From: Phlegmacium glaucopus | Lineage: Eukaryota > Basidiomycota > Agaricomycetes > Agaricales > Cortinariaceae | Length of the DNA stretch: 64,000 nucleotides | Direction of reading: 5' to 3' | NCBI GenBank assembly: GCA_015039465.1 | Contig: MU130361.1 | Location: 451,212 to 515,211 of the forward strand | Shown: positions 34,640 to 45,290 of the stretch, piece after piece | Layout: the number at the start of each line of letters is the position of its first letter | Position numbering within the stretch: position 1 is the first letter of the stretch | The notes under the pieces: model-generated | The model's database searches: none | Told to the model about the DNA's origin: nothing | Seen by the model: the letters and a program-made list of their open reading frames with translations, nothing else | Position numbers and translations under genes: made by a program

Positions 34640-35110
34640 AGAGTCGTCGTCGTTGTACATGCCGTTCGTCGTCATTAGTGGTTGTATGCCTCGCTTGGAC
34701 GTGTCATTGGTGGTTTTCGTCGTGGTTATACACATTGTATGTGTGGTTCGCGGTTGTACGTCGTTGTACATTGTTTGTCGTTTGTTCTACGTCGTACCTG
34801 GTTTGTCGTACCTGGTTTGTCGTGCCTGGTACATCGTGTGTTGTGCGTCGTTTGTGGTTTGTGGGTGGTTCGTCGTATGTTGTTTGTATGTTGTACCTGG
34901 TTCATCATATGTTGTTTGGATGTCGTACCTGGTTTGTTGTTCATACGTTGTACGTTGTACCCGGTTTGTCGTTTGTTGTATGTTGTGCATTGTACATTGT
35001 TTGTGGTTTGTGGGTGGTTTGTTGTACATTGTTTGTACGTCGTACCTGGTTTGTGGTTTGTGGTTTGTGTTTGTTGTTATTGTATGTTGTACATCACCTA
35101 TTGTAATGTG
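34640..35110. repeat. G/T-rich simple sequence (GTCGTACCTGGTTT units)
   Basis: Irregular repeats of GTACCTGGTTTGTCGT and TTGTTTGT. Open frames on both strands are compositional. Confidence 0.6.
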
Positions 35111-35612
35111 TAAGTAGTGAAATAGATTAGAATAAAAAAAAACCCCCCCTGATGAGGGGGGGATACCATTGTTACGCGTTTGTCGATGTTCTTGTTTGTC
35201 TTCGTCGTCGTCGTCATTTGTGTTGGTTTGTGTTCTTTTGTGTTATTGTGTCGTATGCCTATTATATCGTGTTATTAGTGAAATAGATGAGAAAAAAAAA
35301 CAAAAAAACCCCTGTGAGGGGATTACCGTTGTTGTAGTCATCGTCGTCATCATCCTTGTGCTGGGGTCGTCCTTGTGCTGGGGTCGTCATGTGTTGTTGT
35401 TGTTTGTTGACGTCCATCATCTCAGTTGGAACGAGTGAGGGATGGTGGTGGCGATGGTGGGAGATGGTAAAGGTGGTGATGGTGATGGTGATGGTGACAG
35501 TGATGGTGATGGTGGCAAAGGGTATAAGTTACTATAATGGACAGCGTGAAAAAGGCATGTCACGAGCTTTGGGCTGTGACAGGTTAATTAGATATTATTT
35601 TTCCTAATATGA

Positions 35613-35695
35613 AAGCCAACATGGCTCAGTGGGCTGGAGCACTGGATAATATTACTAAGGCTGAGGGTTCAATTCATGCAGGATGCATATTTATT
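35613..35695 (+). repeat. tRNA-derived SINE-like sequence
   Basis: Has an A-box-like TGGCTCAGTGGG (35622-35633) and a B-box-like GGTTCAATTC (35666-35675) at tRNA-like spacing, but the flanks do not form an acceptor stem. It is therefore a pol III promoter relic (SINE head or tRNA pseudogene), not a functional tRNA. Confidence 0.45.
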
Positions 35696-35718
35696 TTTAT
35701 GGATCTAGTCCATGGAAT

Positions 35719-35814
35719 CCATATGGAATCTTAGTATGGAGTCCATATGGAATCTTAGTATGGAGTCCATATGGAATCTTAGTATGGAGTCCATATGGAA
35801 TTTTAGTATGGAAT
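35719..35814. repeat. 24-bp tandem repeat, four copies
   Basis: The unit begins CCATATGGAATCTTAGTATG. Four head-to-tail copies, the last diverged. Subterminal region of the composite hAT-like element. Confidence 0.85.
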
Positions 35815-37032
35815 CCATCATGGATATACCTTAATCCATGTGGAATGATGATGGACTCCCTATGGAATAGATATTATGGAATCCATATGGAATCCACATG
35901 GAATGATGATGGACTCCATATGGAACATGACCATTCCATGGCCATTCCATATGGAATCCATGGTGTCTATGGAATGAGAAAATAGCTGGTGCCTCAGCCA
36001 AAAGTCATTCCATATGGATTAACCCGGGGAGTGTAAAGACCTCGAATTCACTGGAACTCCACTGAGATGATGACTGTAGGGGACTAAGAATGAATTGGGG
36101 GAAAACTACCTATCCTGGTACAAAAGAGCAGTATTTACCCCCTAAGGATGAGGCTATGTAGAACAATAAAAAAGAAAGAAGTACGCGCTGTCAAAGGAAG
36201 AAAGATAAAGAGAGGACAGCTGCAAGAAGAAAAGAACAATGGAAAAGAAGAAGGAACAATAAAAAAATCTGTAAAGTGTCAAAGTGCGAGAGAAAAGAAG
36301 AGAAGGCAGTGTACATAATCCAATAGCAAAAATATATTAACTCTATAGGCATGTGGTCATGTCAAAAATGTGAAAGGTCCCGAGTCAACACTTGAAAGGC
36401 GCAGCCTTGTTCCTGAGAAAATACTACTTGCCCATGATCCCATGTCATGCAGCCTTGATAACACTTGACACACTGAGAATAATCCTCTGCTGCTGATTCA
36501 TCTGCAACTCCTGCTTAGTTGTGATCCTCCTGGACTTCCTAAATTGTCATAAAGAGGGTTGGAAGGCTTCAGGTACTGCATAAATGATGGTTTTGGCAGT
36601 GAATGATAAGATAAGAGGTAGATAATTGAGGATAAGGGACTGAGTGAGATCCAGGAGTGAGGTATGGCAAGATAGATAGCTGATGTAGGGACTAGCATGG
36701 TCACAACCGGTAACAACCAGTGTGACAACCACGGTTCAACCAAATACGGTATGGTACGGTACGGTTTCTATGGTTCCTGGAACTACCATACTAATTTAGG
36801 TAGCTCAGGGTCCACATAGGGTTCACGGTGGGCTGCAACTTTGTTGCCCTCATTGTGGACCCAATACTGGACCAATTTCTTTAAAATTAGGTGCATTAGA
36901 GCAGTACTTTTCTGTCCCCCACCAGATCTGATCAGATCTGATCAGAATTGTTATATCTGACCAGTTCTGCTCAGATCTGCTCAGATTCTGCTTGGATTCT
37001 GAGTGGATCCAAGTGGATCTGAGAAAATAGAG

Positions 37033-37057
37033 AAAAAAAAAAAAAAAAAAAAAAAAA
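37033..37057. repeat. Exact 25-base A run at a junction
   Basis: Lies between the inner end of the palindrome's left arm and the transposase fragment. The related copy at 41235-41265 has ordinary sequence at this place. Confidence 0.8.
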
Positions 37058-37071
37058 TGATTGCAAAACAG

Positions 37072-37737
37072 GATGGTTCAAGGAGCATTTGAAATATTCA
37101 GCTGCAGAAATCAAGAGGATCAAAACAATAGTTGTTAAGACATGGAAGTCAAAATATGCACCCCAGGATCAGCCAGAGAGCTCACAGGTTCAGAAGAAGG
37201 ACAAGAGTCGCAAACGCACAGATTCAGCAGAAGGACAAGAGTCACAAAGGGAAATTGGTACATCTCAGCTCTTGATCATATTGTTACCTTTAACTCACAT
37301 CACCTAGGAGTTTTCAAAGTGGGCAACCAACCCTGATCAAGCACAGAAGAAACATGGATATGATTATATTGAAACCTACCTCAGTGAGCCCACACCTACC
37401 AAAGAATCTATTACTGCAGCTGGTGGTTATCTCAATTACTGGGCCACTGCTCTCAAGACATGCCATTCAGTTGCTCAGATGGCACTGGACTACATTTCTG
37501 CACCTGGTATTTCTAATTTTATCTTCATGATTTTATCTAACCATATATACATCAACATCTGTGGATGCAGAACATGCATTTTCAACTGGTCGTCGCCAAG
37601 TAAACTTCATGCAACATAATATGAGTTCTCAGACCTTCCAATCACAAATGGCTGTTGGTTCATGGGTTAAAACACCCCTGAACCCTGGCCTCTCCAAAAT
37701 TTCTAAAATTATTGCTGATCAACATCACTCAAAGTAA
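37072..37737 (+). pseudogene. hAT transposase C-terminal fragment, copy 1
   Basis: Encodes WFKEHLKYSAAEIKRIKT, then WATNPDQAQKKHGYDYIE and GGYLNYWATALKTCHSVAQM. After an apparent intron from 37507 comes TSVDAEHAFSTGRRQVNFMQ and SSQTFQSQMAVGSW, the hAT C-terminal dimerisation signature. The intron acceptor that reads TATATACAG in the second copy is TATATACAT here, so splicing is probably lost. The N-terminal catalytic region is absent. Confidence 0.8.
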
Positions 37738-37971
37738 TGTAGAAAAATAATGTAGTTCACACAAATTTGTACAACTCTAACTTGTTGATGGTCATTTAAA
37801 TTCTATTTCACATTTCATTCCCAATTTATGTGTGTTGTCCTGATCAAACACTCTCTAATGGAGGTCTTTGCTGTAAGCCACCTAATCTGATCAGATCTGA
37901 GCAGATTTGGCAGGCATTCTGAGCAGATCTGCTCAGATGGTCAGATCTGAGCAGAATGGAAACTATATACC

Positions 37972-38066
37972 TCCCTAACCTTAATAAAACCCTAACCAAA
38001 CCTTAACCCAAACCTTAACCAAACCTTAACCAAACCTTAACCAAACTACTTAACCAAACCTTAACA
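37972..38066. repeat. Telomere-like CCTTAACCAAA repeat
   Basis: About eight irregular units of CCTTAACCAAA with CCCTAACC variants. It resembles, but is not, the canonical TTAGGG array. Confidence 0.7.
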
Positions 38067-38679
38067 CTCAGAAGTAGCTAGTAGGTCTCTATTTTCTCAG
38101 ATCCACTTGAATCCACTCAGAATCTAAGCAGATCTGAGCAGATCTGGTCAGATATAACAATTCTGATCAGATCTGATCAGATCTGGTGGAACAGAAAAGT
38201 ACTGCATCAATGCTCATCATATGTGTGTCGGGGATCAGAAAAGTACTGCTCTAATGCACCTAATTTTAAAGAAATTGGTCCAGTATTGGGTCCACAATGA
38301 GGGCAACAAAGTTGCAGCCCACCGTGAACCCTATGTGGACCCTGAGCTACCTAAATTAGTATGGTAGTTCCAGGAACCATAGAAACCGTACCGTACCATA
38401 CCGTATTTGGTTGAACCGTGGTTGTCACACTGGTTGTTACCGGTTGTGACCATGCTAGTCCCTACATCAGCTATCTATCTTGCCATACCTCGCTCCTGGA
38501 TCTCACTCAGTCCCCTATCCTCAATTATCTACCTCTTATCTTATCATTCACTGCCAAAACCATCATTCATGCGGTACCTGAAGCCTTCCCACCCTCTTTA
38601 TGACAATTTAGGAAGTCCAGGAGGATCACGACTAAGCAGGAATTGCAGATGAATCAGCAGCAGAGGATTATTCTCGCAG

Positions 38680-39440
38680 TGTGTCAAGTGTTATCAAGGC
38701 TGCGCGACATGGGATCATGGGCAAGTAGTATTTTCTCGGGAACAAGGCTGCGCCTTTCAAGTGTTGACTCAGGACCTTTCACATTTTTGACATGACCACA
38801 TGCCTATGGAGTTGATATATTTTTGCTATTGGACTATGTACACTGCCTTCCTTTCTTTTCTCTCGCACTTTGACACATTACAGATTATTTTACTGTTCCT
38901 TTTCTTTTCCATTGTTCTTTTCTTCTCGCAGCTGTCCTCTCTTCATCATTCTTCCTTTGACAGCGCATACTTCTTTCTTTTTTATTGTTTTACATAGCCT
39001 CATCCTTAGGGTATAAATACTGCTCTTTTGTACCAGGATAGGTAGTTCAGTTCAATTCATTCTTACCCCCTAACAATCATCATCTCAGTGGAATTCCAGT
39101 GAATTCCTTCCTCAAGTTCGCTTTTTTCTGCCTTTAACTGTCAATCTATCCCCACTGTCAATTACTATAGTCTTGCTGAAGACTCCCTCTTATTCTTCCT
39201 CATCCTCTTCCTTAACCCCTCTGAGTTCGCTTTTTCAGTCCTTTACTGTCAACCCACTGTCAACTGCTATAGTCTTACTGAAGACTCTTCCTCATTCATC
39301 CTCATCCTTCTCATCTCTATTCTCACCCCCTACCTCTGTGTGATACAAGTCTAAGGTTATACCTTCCCTAAACGAACAGCAGGGAGGCTTTTGACTTAAA
39401 GACTAGTCCATTGCTCTCTGGTTGGTGTTTATATACAACA
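38680..39440 (+). repeat. Family C LTR-like repeat, inverted copy
   Basis: From TGTCAAGTGTTATCAAGGC to the GGTTGGTGTTTATATACAAC end. On this strand GGTATAAATACTGCTC is the TATA-like element. It forms most of the palindrome's right arm and extends beyond it, and is followed at 39465 by another truncated copy in the opposite direction. Confidence 0.55.
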
Positions 39441-39464
39441 ACAACAACGATTTATAGCATGTGG

Positions 39465-40205
39465 TCATGTCAAAAATGTGAAAGGTCCTGAGTCAACACT
39501 TGAAAGGTGCAGCCTTGTTCCCGTAGTATTTTTGAGAAAATACTACTTGCCCATGATCCCATGTCATGCAGCCTTGATAACACTTGACACACTGCAAGAA
39601 TAATCCTCTGCTGCTGATTCATCTGCAATTCCTGCTTAGTCATGATCCTCCTGGACTTCCTAAGTTGTCATAAAGCGGGTGGGAAGGCTTCATGTACCAC
39701 ATGAATGATGGTTTTGGCAGTGAATGATAAGATAAGAGGTAGGTAATTGAGGATAGGGGACTGAGTGTGATCCAAGAGCGAGGGATGGCAAGATAGATGG
39801 CTGAAGCAAAAACTTGTGGGTCCATAGCCACAACAACAATGACAAAGCCTCTGACATAATGGGAGATGTGGCTGATGTGTCCATAAAGAGGCTGTTCTTG
39901 AAATGATGGACCAAAGATACGATCAAACACAAGCCGATGACTGATGCGAATAGTAGATTGATTGCTTTGCTGGATCACTAGCCAAGGAACAAATGGATGG
40001 TAGATGCTTAGGAGCATGTCAATAGTGTAAACAATAGACAGCATAGTGTGAGACATTGCAAATAAGATGAGCAATGAGGACAATATCGTTGAACGAATGA
40101 TTTGTTGACCAGGAATGCGATTCAGGGCCGCTTCCAAAATAGGTAAGTGAATTCAAAGTCCACTTATTTTCATGATGGCAACTTTTAAGCTTTCTTCTCA
40201 TGCTA
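39465..40205 (-). repeat. Family C fragment with internal flank
   Basis: Begins GCATGTGGTCATGTCAAAAATG and runs through CACTGCAAGAATAATCC into the internal block seen at 28893-29520. No intact gene. Confidence 0.5.
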
Positions 40206-40589
40206 CCAATCAGTATTGGTGTGCGATACCATGCCTGTGCCCGCAGGCACCCATGGTACCAACCCGTATGGGTTTGTAAACCCATGACATTCCCTAGTAA
40301 CAACCGGTGTGATGACTGCGGTTCAACCAAATGCGGTATGGTACGGTATGGTTTCCATGGTTCCTGGAACTACCATACTAATTTAGGTAGCTCAGGGTCC
40401 ACATAGGGTTCACAGTGGGCTGCAACTTTGTTGCCCTCATTGTGGACCCAATACTGGACCAATTTCTTTAAAATTAGGTGCATTAGAGAGTGTTTGATCA
40501 GGACAACACACATAAATTGAGAATGAAATGTGAAATAGAATTTAAATGACCATAAACGAGTTAGAGTTGTACAAATTTGTGTGAACTAC

Positions 40590-41275
40590 TTCATTTTTCT
40601 ACATTACTTTGAGTGATGTTGATTAGCAATAATTTTGGAAATTTTGGAGAGGCCAGGGTTCAGGGGTGTTTTAACCCATGAACCAACAGCCATTTGTGAT
40701 TGGAAGGTCTGAGAACTCATATTATGTTGCATGAAGTTTACTTGGCAATGACCAGTTGAAAATGCATGTTCTGCATCCACAGATGTTGCTGTATATATGG
40801 TTAGATAAAATCATGAAGATAAAATTAGAAATACCAGGTGCAGAAATGTAGTCCAGTGCCATCTGAGCAACTGAAGGGCATGTCTTGAGAGCAGTGGCCC
40901 AGTAATTGAGATAACCACCAGCTGCAGTAATAGATTCTTTGGTAGGTGTGGGCTCACTGAGGTAGGTTTCAATATGATCATATCCATGTTTCTTCTGTGC
41001 TTGATCAGGATTGGTTGCCCACTTTGAAAACTCCTAGGTGATGTGAGTTGAAGGTAACAATATGATCAAGAGCTGAAATATACCAATTTCCCTTTGCGAC
41101 TCTTGTCCTTCTTCTGAACCTGTGAGCTCTCTGGCTGATCATGGGGTGCATATTTTGACTTCCATGCCTTCACAACTATTGTTTTGATCCTCTTGATTTC
41201 TGCAGCTGAATATTTGAAATGCTCCTTGAACCATCCTGTTTTGTGATCAGGACACATAACTATGACATTCAAATT
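40590..41275 (-). pseudogene. hAT transposase C-terminal fragment, copy 2
   Basis: Minus-strand homologue of 37072-37737 with the intron acceptor (TATATACAG) intact, restoring the junction P-A-TSVDAEHAF. It also retains KYSAAEIKRIKTIVVKAWKS. It is truncated upstream and not flanked by both hAT ends. Confidence 0.75.
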
Positions 41276-41525
41276 TGAGAAATGAAAATATAGAGATGAT
41301 AGAAATTATATTGCCATCAAGCCATTTGTCAAGTGGCTTCAAGCTGGCCACTTGACCAAATGGCTTGATGGAAATATCAATTCTAATAAATCCCACAAAA
41401 TTCTATAAATATTTACACATATCAAGGACCCTATAATTGAGGGGGGTCATCTCACAGCACTAAGCAATCAGAGTACATGGTGTCATGTTATTTGCAAAAT
41501 ACTAAAAGTGCTTTAAGCCAGTCTC

Positions 41526-42098
41526 TGTTAAGTTTGAGAACTCTATTCCAGAGTATCAGATGGAGTTTGATTGGAACGGAACCATGGAACAGAAAAGGAC
41601 TATAGCCTCAGTGTATGTGCTGTGCTACCCTAAACCTTCATGTCCTAATTTTGGAGTAAGAATGGAATGGAGTGGAACCGGAAGTTGCAGGAACTTAGAG
41701 GAAGAATAGGAGGAGGAAACTAGGTTGATATTCGAACTGAGGAAAACATACAAGTTTTGAGTACTTAAATAATAAAAGGAATTGCAACCGAAATATAAAG
41801 TATAAATATAAAGTGCTGCGTTCTGCTCCTGGAAGGTCCTGCATTCTTGGGGTGAGTAATCCATAGCTGGTGTGCTGACTGATAGTGGGAATGTGATGAC
41901 AAAGAAATAGTGGTTGTGGCAAAGAAGTGGTAATGGGTTTGGAGTATAGACGGAGGAGCCAGAATGACACAGAAAGGTCTCGGAGTTGAACATAGGAAGA
42001 GTAGTTCGGGATGTGAGGGAAAGCACTGTATGGAGTACAGACTACCAGAGACAGCTCCGATGGAGCTGGACCGGAGTAACATATGATGGAATGTAACA
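41526..42098 (-). mobile_element. Family F1 solo LTR, 573 bp
   Basis: On the plus strand it runs from TGTTAAGTTTGAGAACTC to GGAATGTAACA. It is flanked by perfect GTCTC duplications (41521-41525 and 42099-42103). Its full-length relatives are 50327-50899 and 48936-49507. Confidence 0.85.
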
Positions 42099-42103
42099 GT
42101 CTC

Positions 42104-42531
42104 AACAACACTAGCAGGGACTTAGAAGAACAATAAGAGGGGGAAACTATGTTGATATTTGAACTAAGGAAAACATACAAGTTTCAAGTACTTAAATAAT
42201 AAAAGGAATAGCAACCAAAATATAAAGGATAAATATAAAGTGCTGCATTCTGCTCCCAGAAGGTCCTGCATTCTTGGGTGAATAATCCATAGTGGGTGTG
42301 ATGACTGATAGTGGGACAGTGATGACAAAGAAATAGTTGTTATGTCAAAGATGTGGTAATGGGTTCGGAGTAACATCGGAAGAGCTGGAATGATACAGAG
42401 AAGTCTCGGAGTTGGATGTAGGAAGAGTAGATCCGGAAACAAGGGAAAGTACTGGAATGGAGTATGGAGTACCGGAGACAACTCCGACAGAGCTGGACCA
42501 GAGTAATGTATAATGTATAATGGAATGTAAC
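42104..42531 (-). repeat. Family F1 LTR, truncated copy
   Basis: Matches the F1 LTR from AGCAGGGACTTAGA onward to GGAATGTAACA, lacking the first ~150 bp. Confidence 0.7.
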
Positions 42532-44209
42532 AGGGTTCAAGCACTGCAGATGGTATTCATGGTGCATTTGCATCCTATTGGGATACAATGTGAGTCAACT
42601 ACTATAGATGGAGTGTAAAAGAGGCATCATACATGGACCACTTACCAAAATCTTACCAGGGATAATGATTGCTATTCTGGGGCATACTCTTATGATCAAA
42701 AGCAAGACAAGGTCCTTGGATGTCCTGCTAGAGCCTCAGCAGTCAGATCTGTGCTCCAAGCTGTTAAAACAGGAGCATGCACAAAGGGTGCTTTGGCCAC
42801 TTAGAATCATGCTGAAGCTATAACAATTGAAGAAATCTGGAAGTTAATGAACTGGTCTGAGAAGAATTGTCCAAATGAGAAGCTCACCTCAACACCAGTT
42901 GAGAACATGGAAGAGTTAAAACTTTGCCTCAAGCATGGGCTGATGCATGCATTCATGACATCAGCATTCACACTATGGACCAGGTTAGTTATCAGAATTT
43001 GATGCTAAACTATCCGGTATAATTATTATCCACTTTCAGATGCTTTGAGCTTCTTAGCGTACAAGTTGGAGACATTGAAAATGGGTGTATTGGCCCAGCT
43101 CCATACTACATACCACACTTCAGAATTCACCTGGACTCCTGGAGAACTGCAAAGGATGGCAGAAGGAAAAGGGATATGATGGTCCCAGAACAAGTACGTA
43201 CTGTGCAATGGTCAACCATAGGGGTCTCTATGTGATTGCCAAACCACAAGCTGACATGAACCAAAAAAAAGGCAATATATATGACATCTATCAGCAGGAG
43301 GTTTCCAAAATTGACATGAGCACTCACCCTCCCTGCTGGAAGAATTTCCTCACCACTCAGATAGTGTTAAGGAACAACTGCCAAGGTTAAACCAAGACAG
43401 CCACTCAATCAGTCACACTAGTGGAGAACCCTGTAAGTGTTGTTATTGACCAAGGTGCAGAACCTATATCTGCACCTTAACTACTTATACTAATTGTACA
43501 TGATCTGTGCACTTGTTTGTACTTATGTATGTAGTGATAAGAATCAGCCATGGGTAATACTAAACTTCTAAGCGGATAGCTAACTGGCCTTGTGACTAAG
43601 GCATAATGACTAAGACTATGGATCTAGGTCTGGGAGACGACGGGTAAGGGTAGGTGCTAAGGTAGTAAGCTCATGATGGGATGTCACATGGTGACAGAGG
43701 GTGTTGGGTAGTGCTGTAGGCCTAGGCAATAATGTAGGGTTGCCATACAATGGGTGAGATTGAGGTGACAGGTGGTGTTATGTGTAGACTGGGAGGTGTA
43801 GAGTAGGATCAAAGGGAGATCCCCTGACAGATAGAACAAGAGCTTGAGGAGAATGACTTTATTTTCCCTTATATTGCTCCCAATGGAGTAATCCACATCA
43901 AACAACACATGAGCTACACTGCTCTCCAGGGCTTGCTCACCAAATTTTTGGATGGCACTGACATCATGAAACATTACACTACCCATTGCTTCCAGTGAGG
44001 TGGAGCACAATACCAATCTATGTTCACACCAATTGGGATGTGGTGGTCATTGAGCTGGATAAGGTGGTGGGGTGGCTGGGCAATCAGAGAACATGTATGG
44101 CCTCTGAAAATAATGATAATCAGTCCAAGTATACTCAAACCGAGAATTATCCAGGTTGATACACTGATCAAGTACCTGGTTGACTCCCTTCAAGTTATTT
44201 TTAAGGGAT

Positions 44210-44654
44210 TGTTAGGGCAACTGCGATGCCGACTTAGTCAAGCTAGCAAGGGATCCTAAATTAATATATTATAAATGTGACTATAACTAACTCACCTAGC
44301 AGGGGATCCTAAAAGGAAAAGATAGGGATCCCTGCTAAGGTGAGGAGCTATTTAAGTACAGATATGGACATAACACACATATGAAAATAAATAAATAAAT
44401 GATATGAGAGTAAAATAATAAAAGTGGTGTCATGTAATATAATGAAATAATAATTACAAAGTTGTAAGTTTGGTTTGGGTTGGGTCCAATCAGGAGTTAT
44501 GGTAGCATCAGGCCCAATCAGTCAGACAAGCAATCAAGTTTGCCAATGAGGTGGAATGTAGATGTTTGGGAGTTGAGTCGGGTTTGGGAGTGAGACTGGG
44601 TTTGGGACCGATCGGGAGTCAGGAGTTGGGCTTGAAATCAGGTGTCCCCTAACA
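44210..44654. mobile_element. Solo LTR, 445 bp, inside the recombinase gene
   Basis: Starts TGTTAGGGCAACTGCG and ends GTGTCCCCTAACA. Inverse-orientation homologue of 27868-28280. Flanks GGGAT and GGGAC form a probable 5-bp duplication with one change. Confidence 0.8.
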
Positions 44655-44659
44655 GGGAC

Positions 44660-44966
44660 GTCAACTATAATGTAGAACAGCACTGTGACTTAGAGAAGAT
44701 GGAAGTTGCTAGTAACCAAGTTTAATACAAAGGTGTTGTCTATGGACAACACCTGCTACCCTATATACAGAAGGCCCCAGGTAACTACCCTAGGACCTGA
44801 TAACAATCATATAGTAAATATAGACATAGAGGACACATTCCATAAGAACATGTGATAACTATCTACTCAGAGACGCACATGTGTACACTACTAAGGAACA
44901 TTTGTTAGTACTACTAGTAACCGTTCATAATACCATACTAGCAGGAGGTTGTGATGGAGTGAGTAA
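44660..44966 (+). repeat. LTR-like fragment with hairpin
   Basis: Contains TAGTAACCAAGTTTAATAC, then a hairpin at 44731-44754 (AGGTGTTGTC / GACAACACCT), then CCCTATATACAG, the same order as at 16487 and, inverted, 49855. Boundaries not determined. Confidence 0.45.
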
Positions 44967-45290
44967 GTGTATGGGTGTACCTATGTAGTGTCTAACAGTT
45001 ATGAGTCAGGACATGGAGGCACTCTTCATCCAATTCCTCTGGATCCTGAGAAGACTTTCATGGGTGACCACCTTTCTCTCAAGCCTGTGACTACTGAGGA
45101 ATTTTTCCAGTTGAAGCATAGCATCAGCCATATGGATGAGAAACTCGATGCCATTGCATCAAATATTTCATTGGCCATGGAAGGGTCCTTGGATCTTGTC
45201 TCCTGTGCTGTTCCTGAGTGCTCACAAATGCATCAGGAAAACTGTAAATTGTATATTTTGCACCATTGGTCAAAGAAATAGCAAAAAGCT

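Larger units (their letters stand above)
30409..36043. mobile_element. 5.6-kb hAT-like composite element
   Basis: Perfect 8-bp duplications GAATTCAC lie at 30401-30408 and 36044-36051. Ends are imperfect inverted repeats: CTTTACCCTCCCTGGGTTAA against TAACCCGGGGAGTGTAAAG, and both continue into CCATATGGAAT-rich subterminal repeats. No transposase is visible inside. The interior contains minisatellites, G/T-rich tracts, the mirror-reversed helicase, LTR fragments and a SINE-like sequence. Confidence 0.65.
30140..36470 (-). repeat. Family C LTR-like repeat, copy B, split by a 5.6-kb insertion
   Basis: The left part, 30140-30408, and the right part, from 36052, rejoin exactly at one GAATTCAC, matching the uninterrupted copy A. 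The sum is about 690 bp. Confidence 0.65.
36686..38464. mobile_element. hAT-type element inside the palindrome
   Basis: Ends are long inverted repeats beginning TAGGGACTAGCATGGTCAC. Inside these are GGTATGGTACGGTACGG and GATCTGATCAGATCTG subterminal repeats on both sides. Because the flanks are also inverted copies, no direct target duplication can be recognised. It carries the C-terminal transposase fragment at 37072-37737. Confidence 0.6.
36044..39106. repeat. 3-kb palindrome with ~1-kb arms
   Basis: Left arm 36044-37030 and right arm 38089-39106 are inverted copies: paired positions sum to 75150 over most of the length, with one ~45-bp indel near the inner end. The arms include part of the family C LTR, its internal flank and a hAT-type end. 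The spacer 37031-38088 holds a 25-base A run, a hAT transposase fragment and a telomere-like repeat. Confidence 0.8.
42679..45290 (+). pseudogene. Crypton-like tyrosine recombinase, decayed and split by an LTR
   Basis: Segments in order: AYSYDQKQDKVLGCPARASA, then EEIWKLMNWSEKNCPNEKL and CLKHGLMHAFMTSAFTLWTR; after an intron (about 42985-43039), CFELLSVQVGDIENGCIGPA and PYYIPHFRIHL. A frameshift near 43129 leads to LLENCKGWQKEKGYDGP. Later come FIFPYIAPNGVIHIKQHMSY, and HYTTHCF where the family's HxxR and RRGGA motifs should follow but read Q-stop-GGA, and then IRWWGGWA. A solo LTR (44210-44654) and further repeat sequence separate this from the C-terminal SYESGHGGTLHPIPLDPEKT at about 44997. 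It was a DNA-cutting tyrosine recombinase; the loss of the motif arginine and the stops make it dead. Confidence 0.7.

Noticed and set aside
34617..35117. Cys/Val-rich open frames of 140-166 codons
   Set aside because: All three plus frames are open across the GTCGTACCTGG repeat, which is simple sequence rather than coding.
35613..35695. Functional tRNA gene
   Set aside because: A and B boxes are present but the ends do not pair into an acceptor stem.
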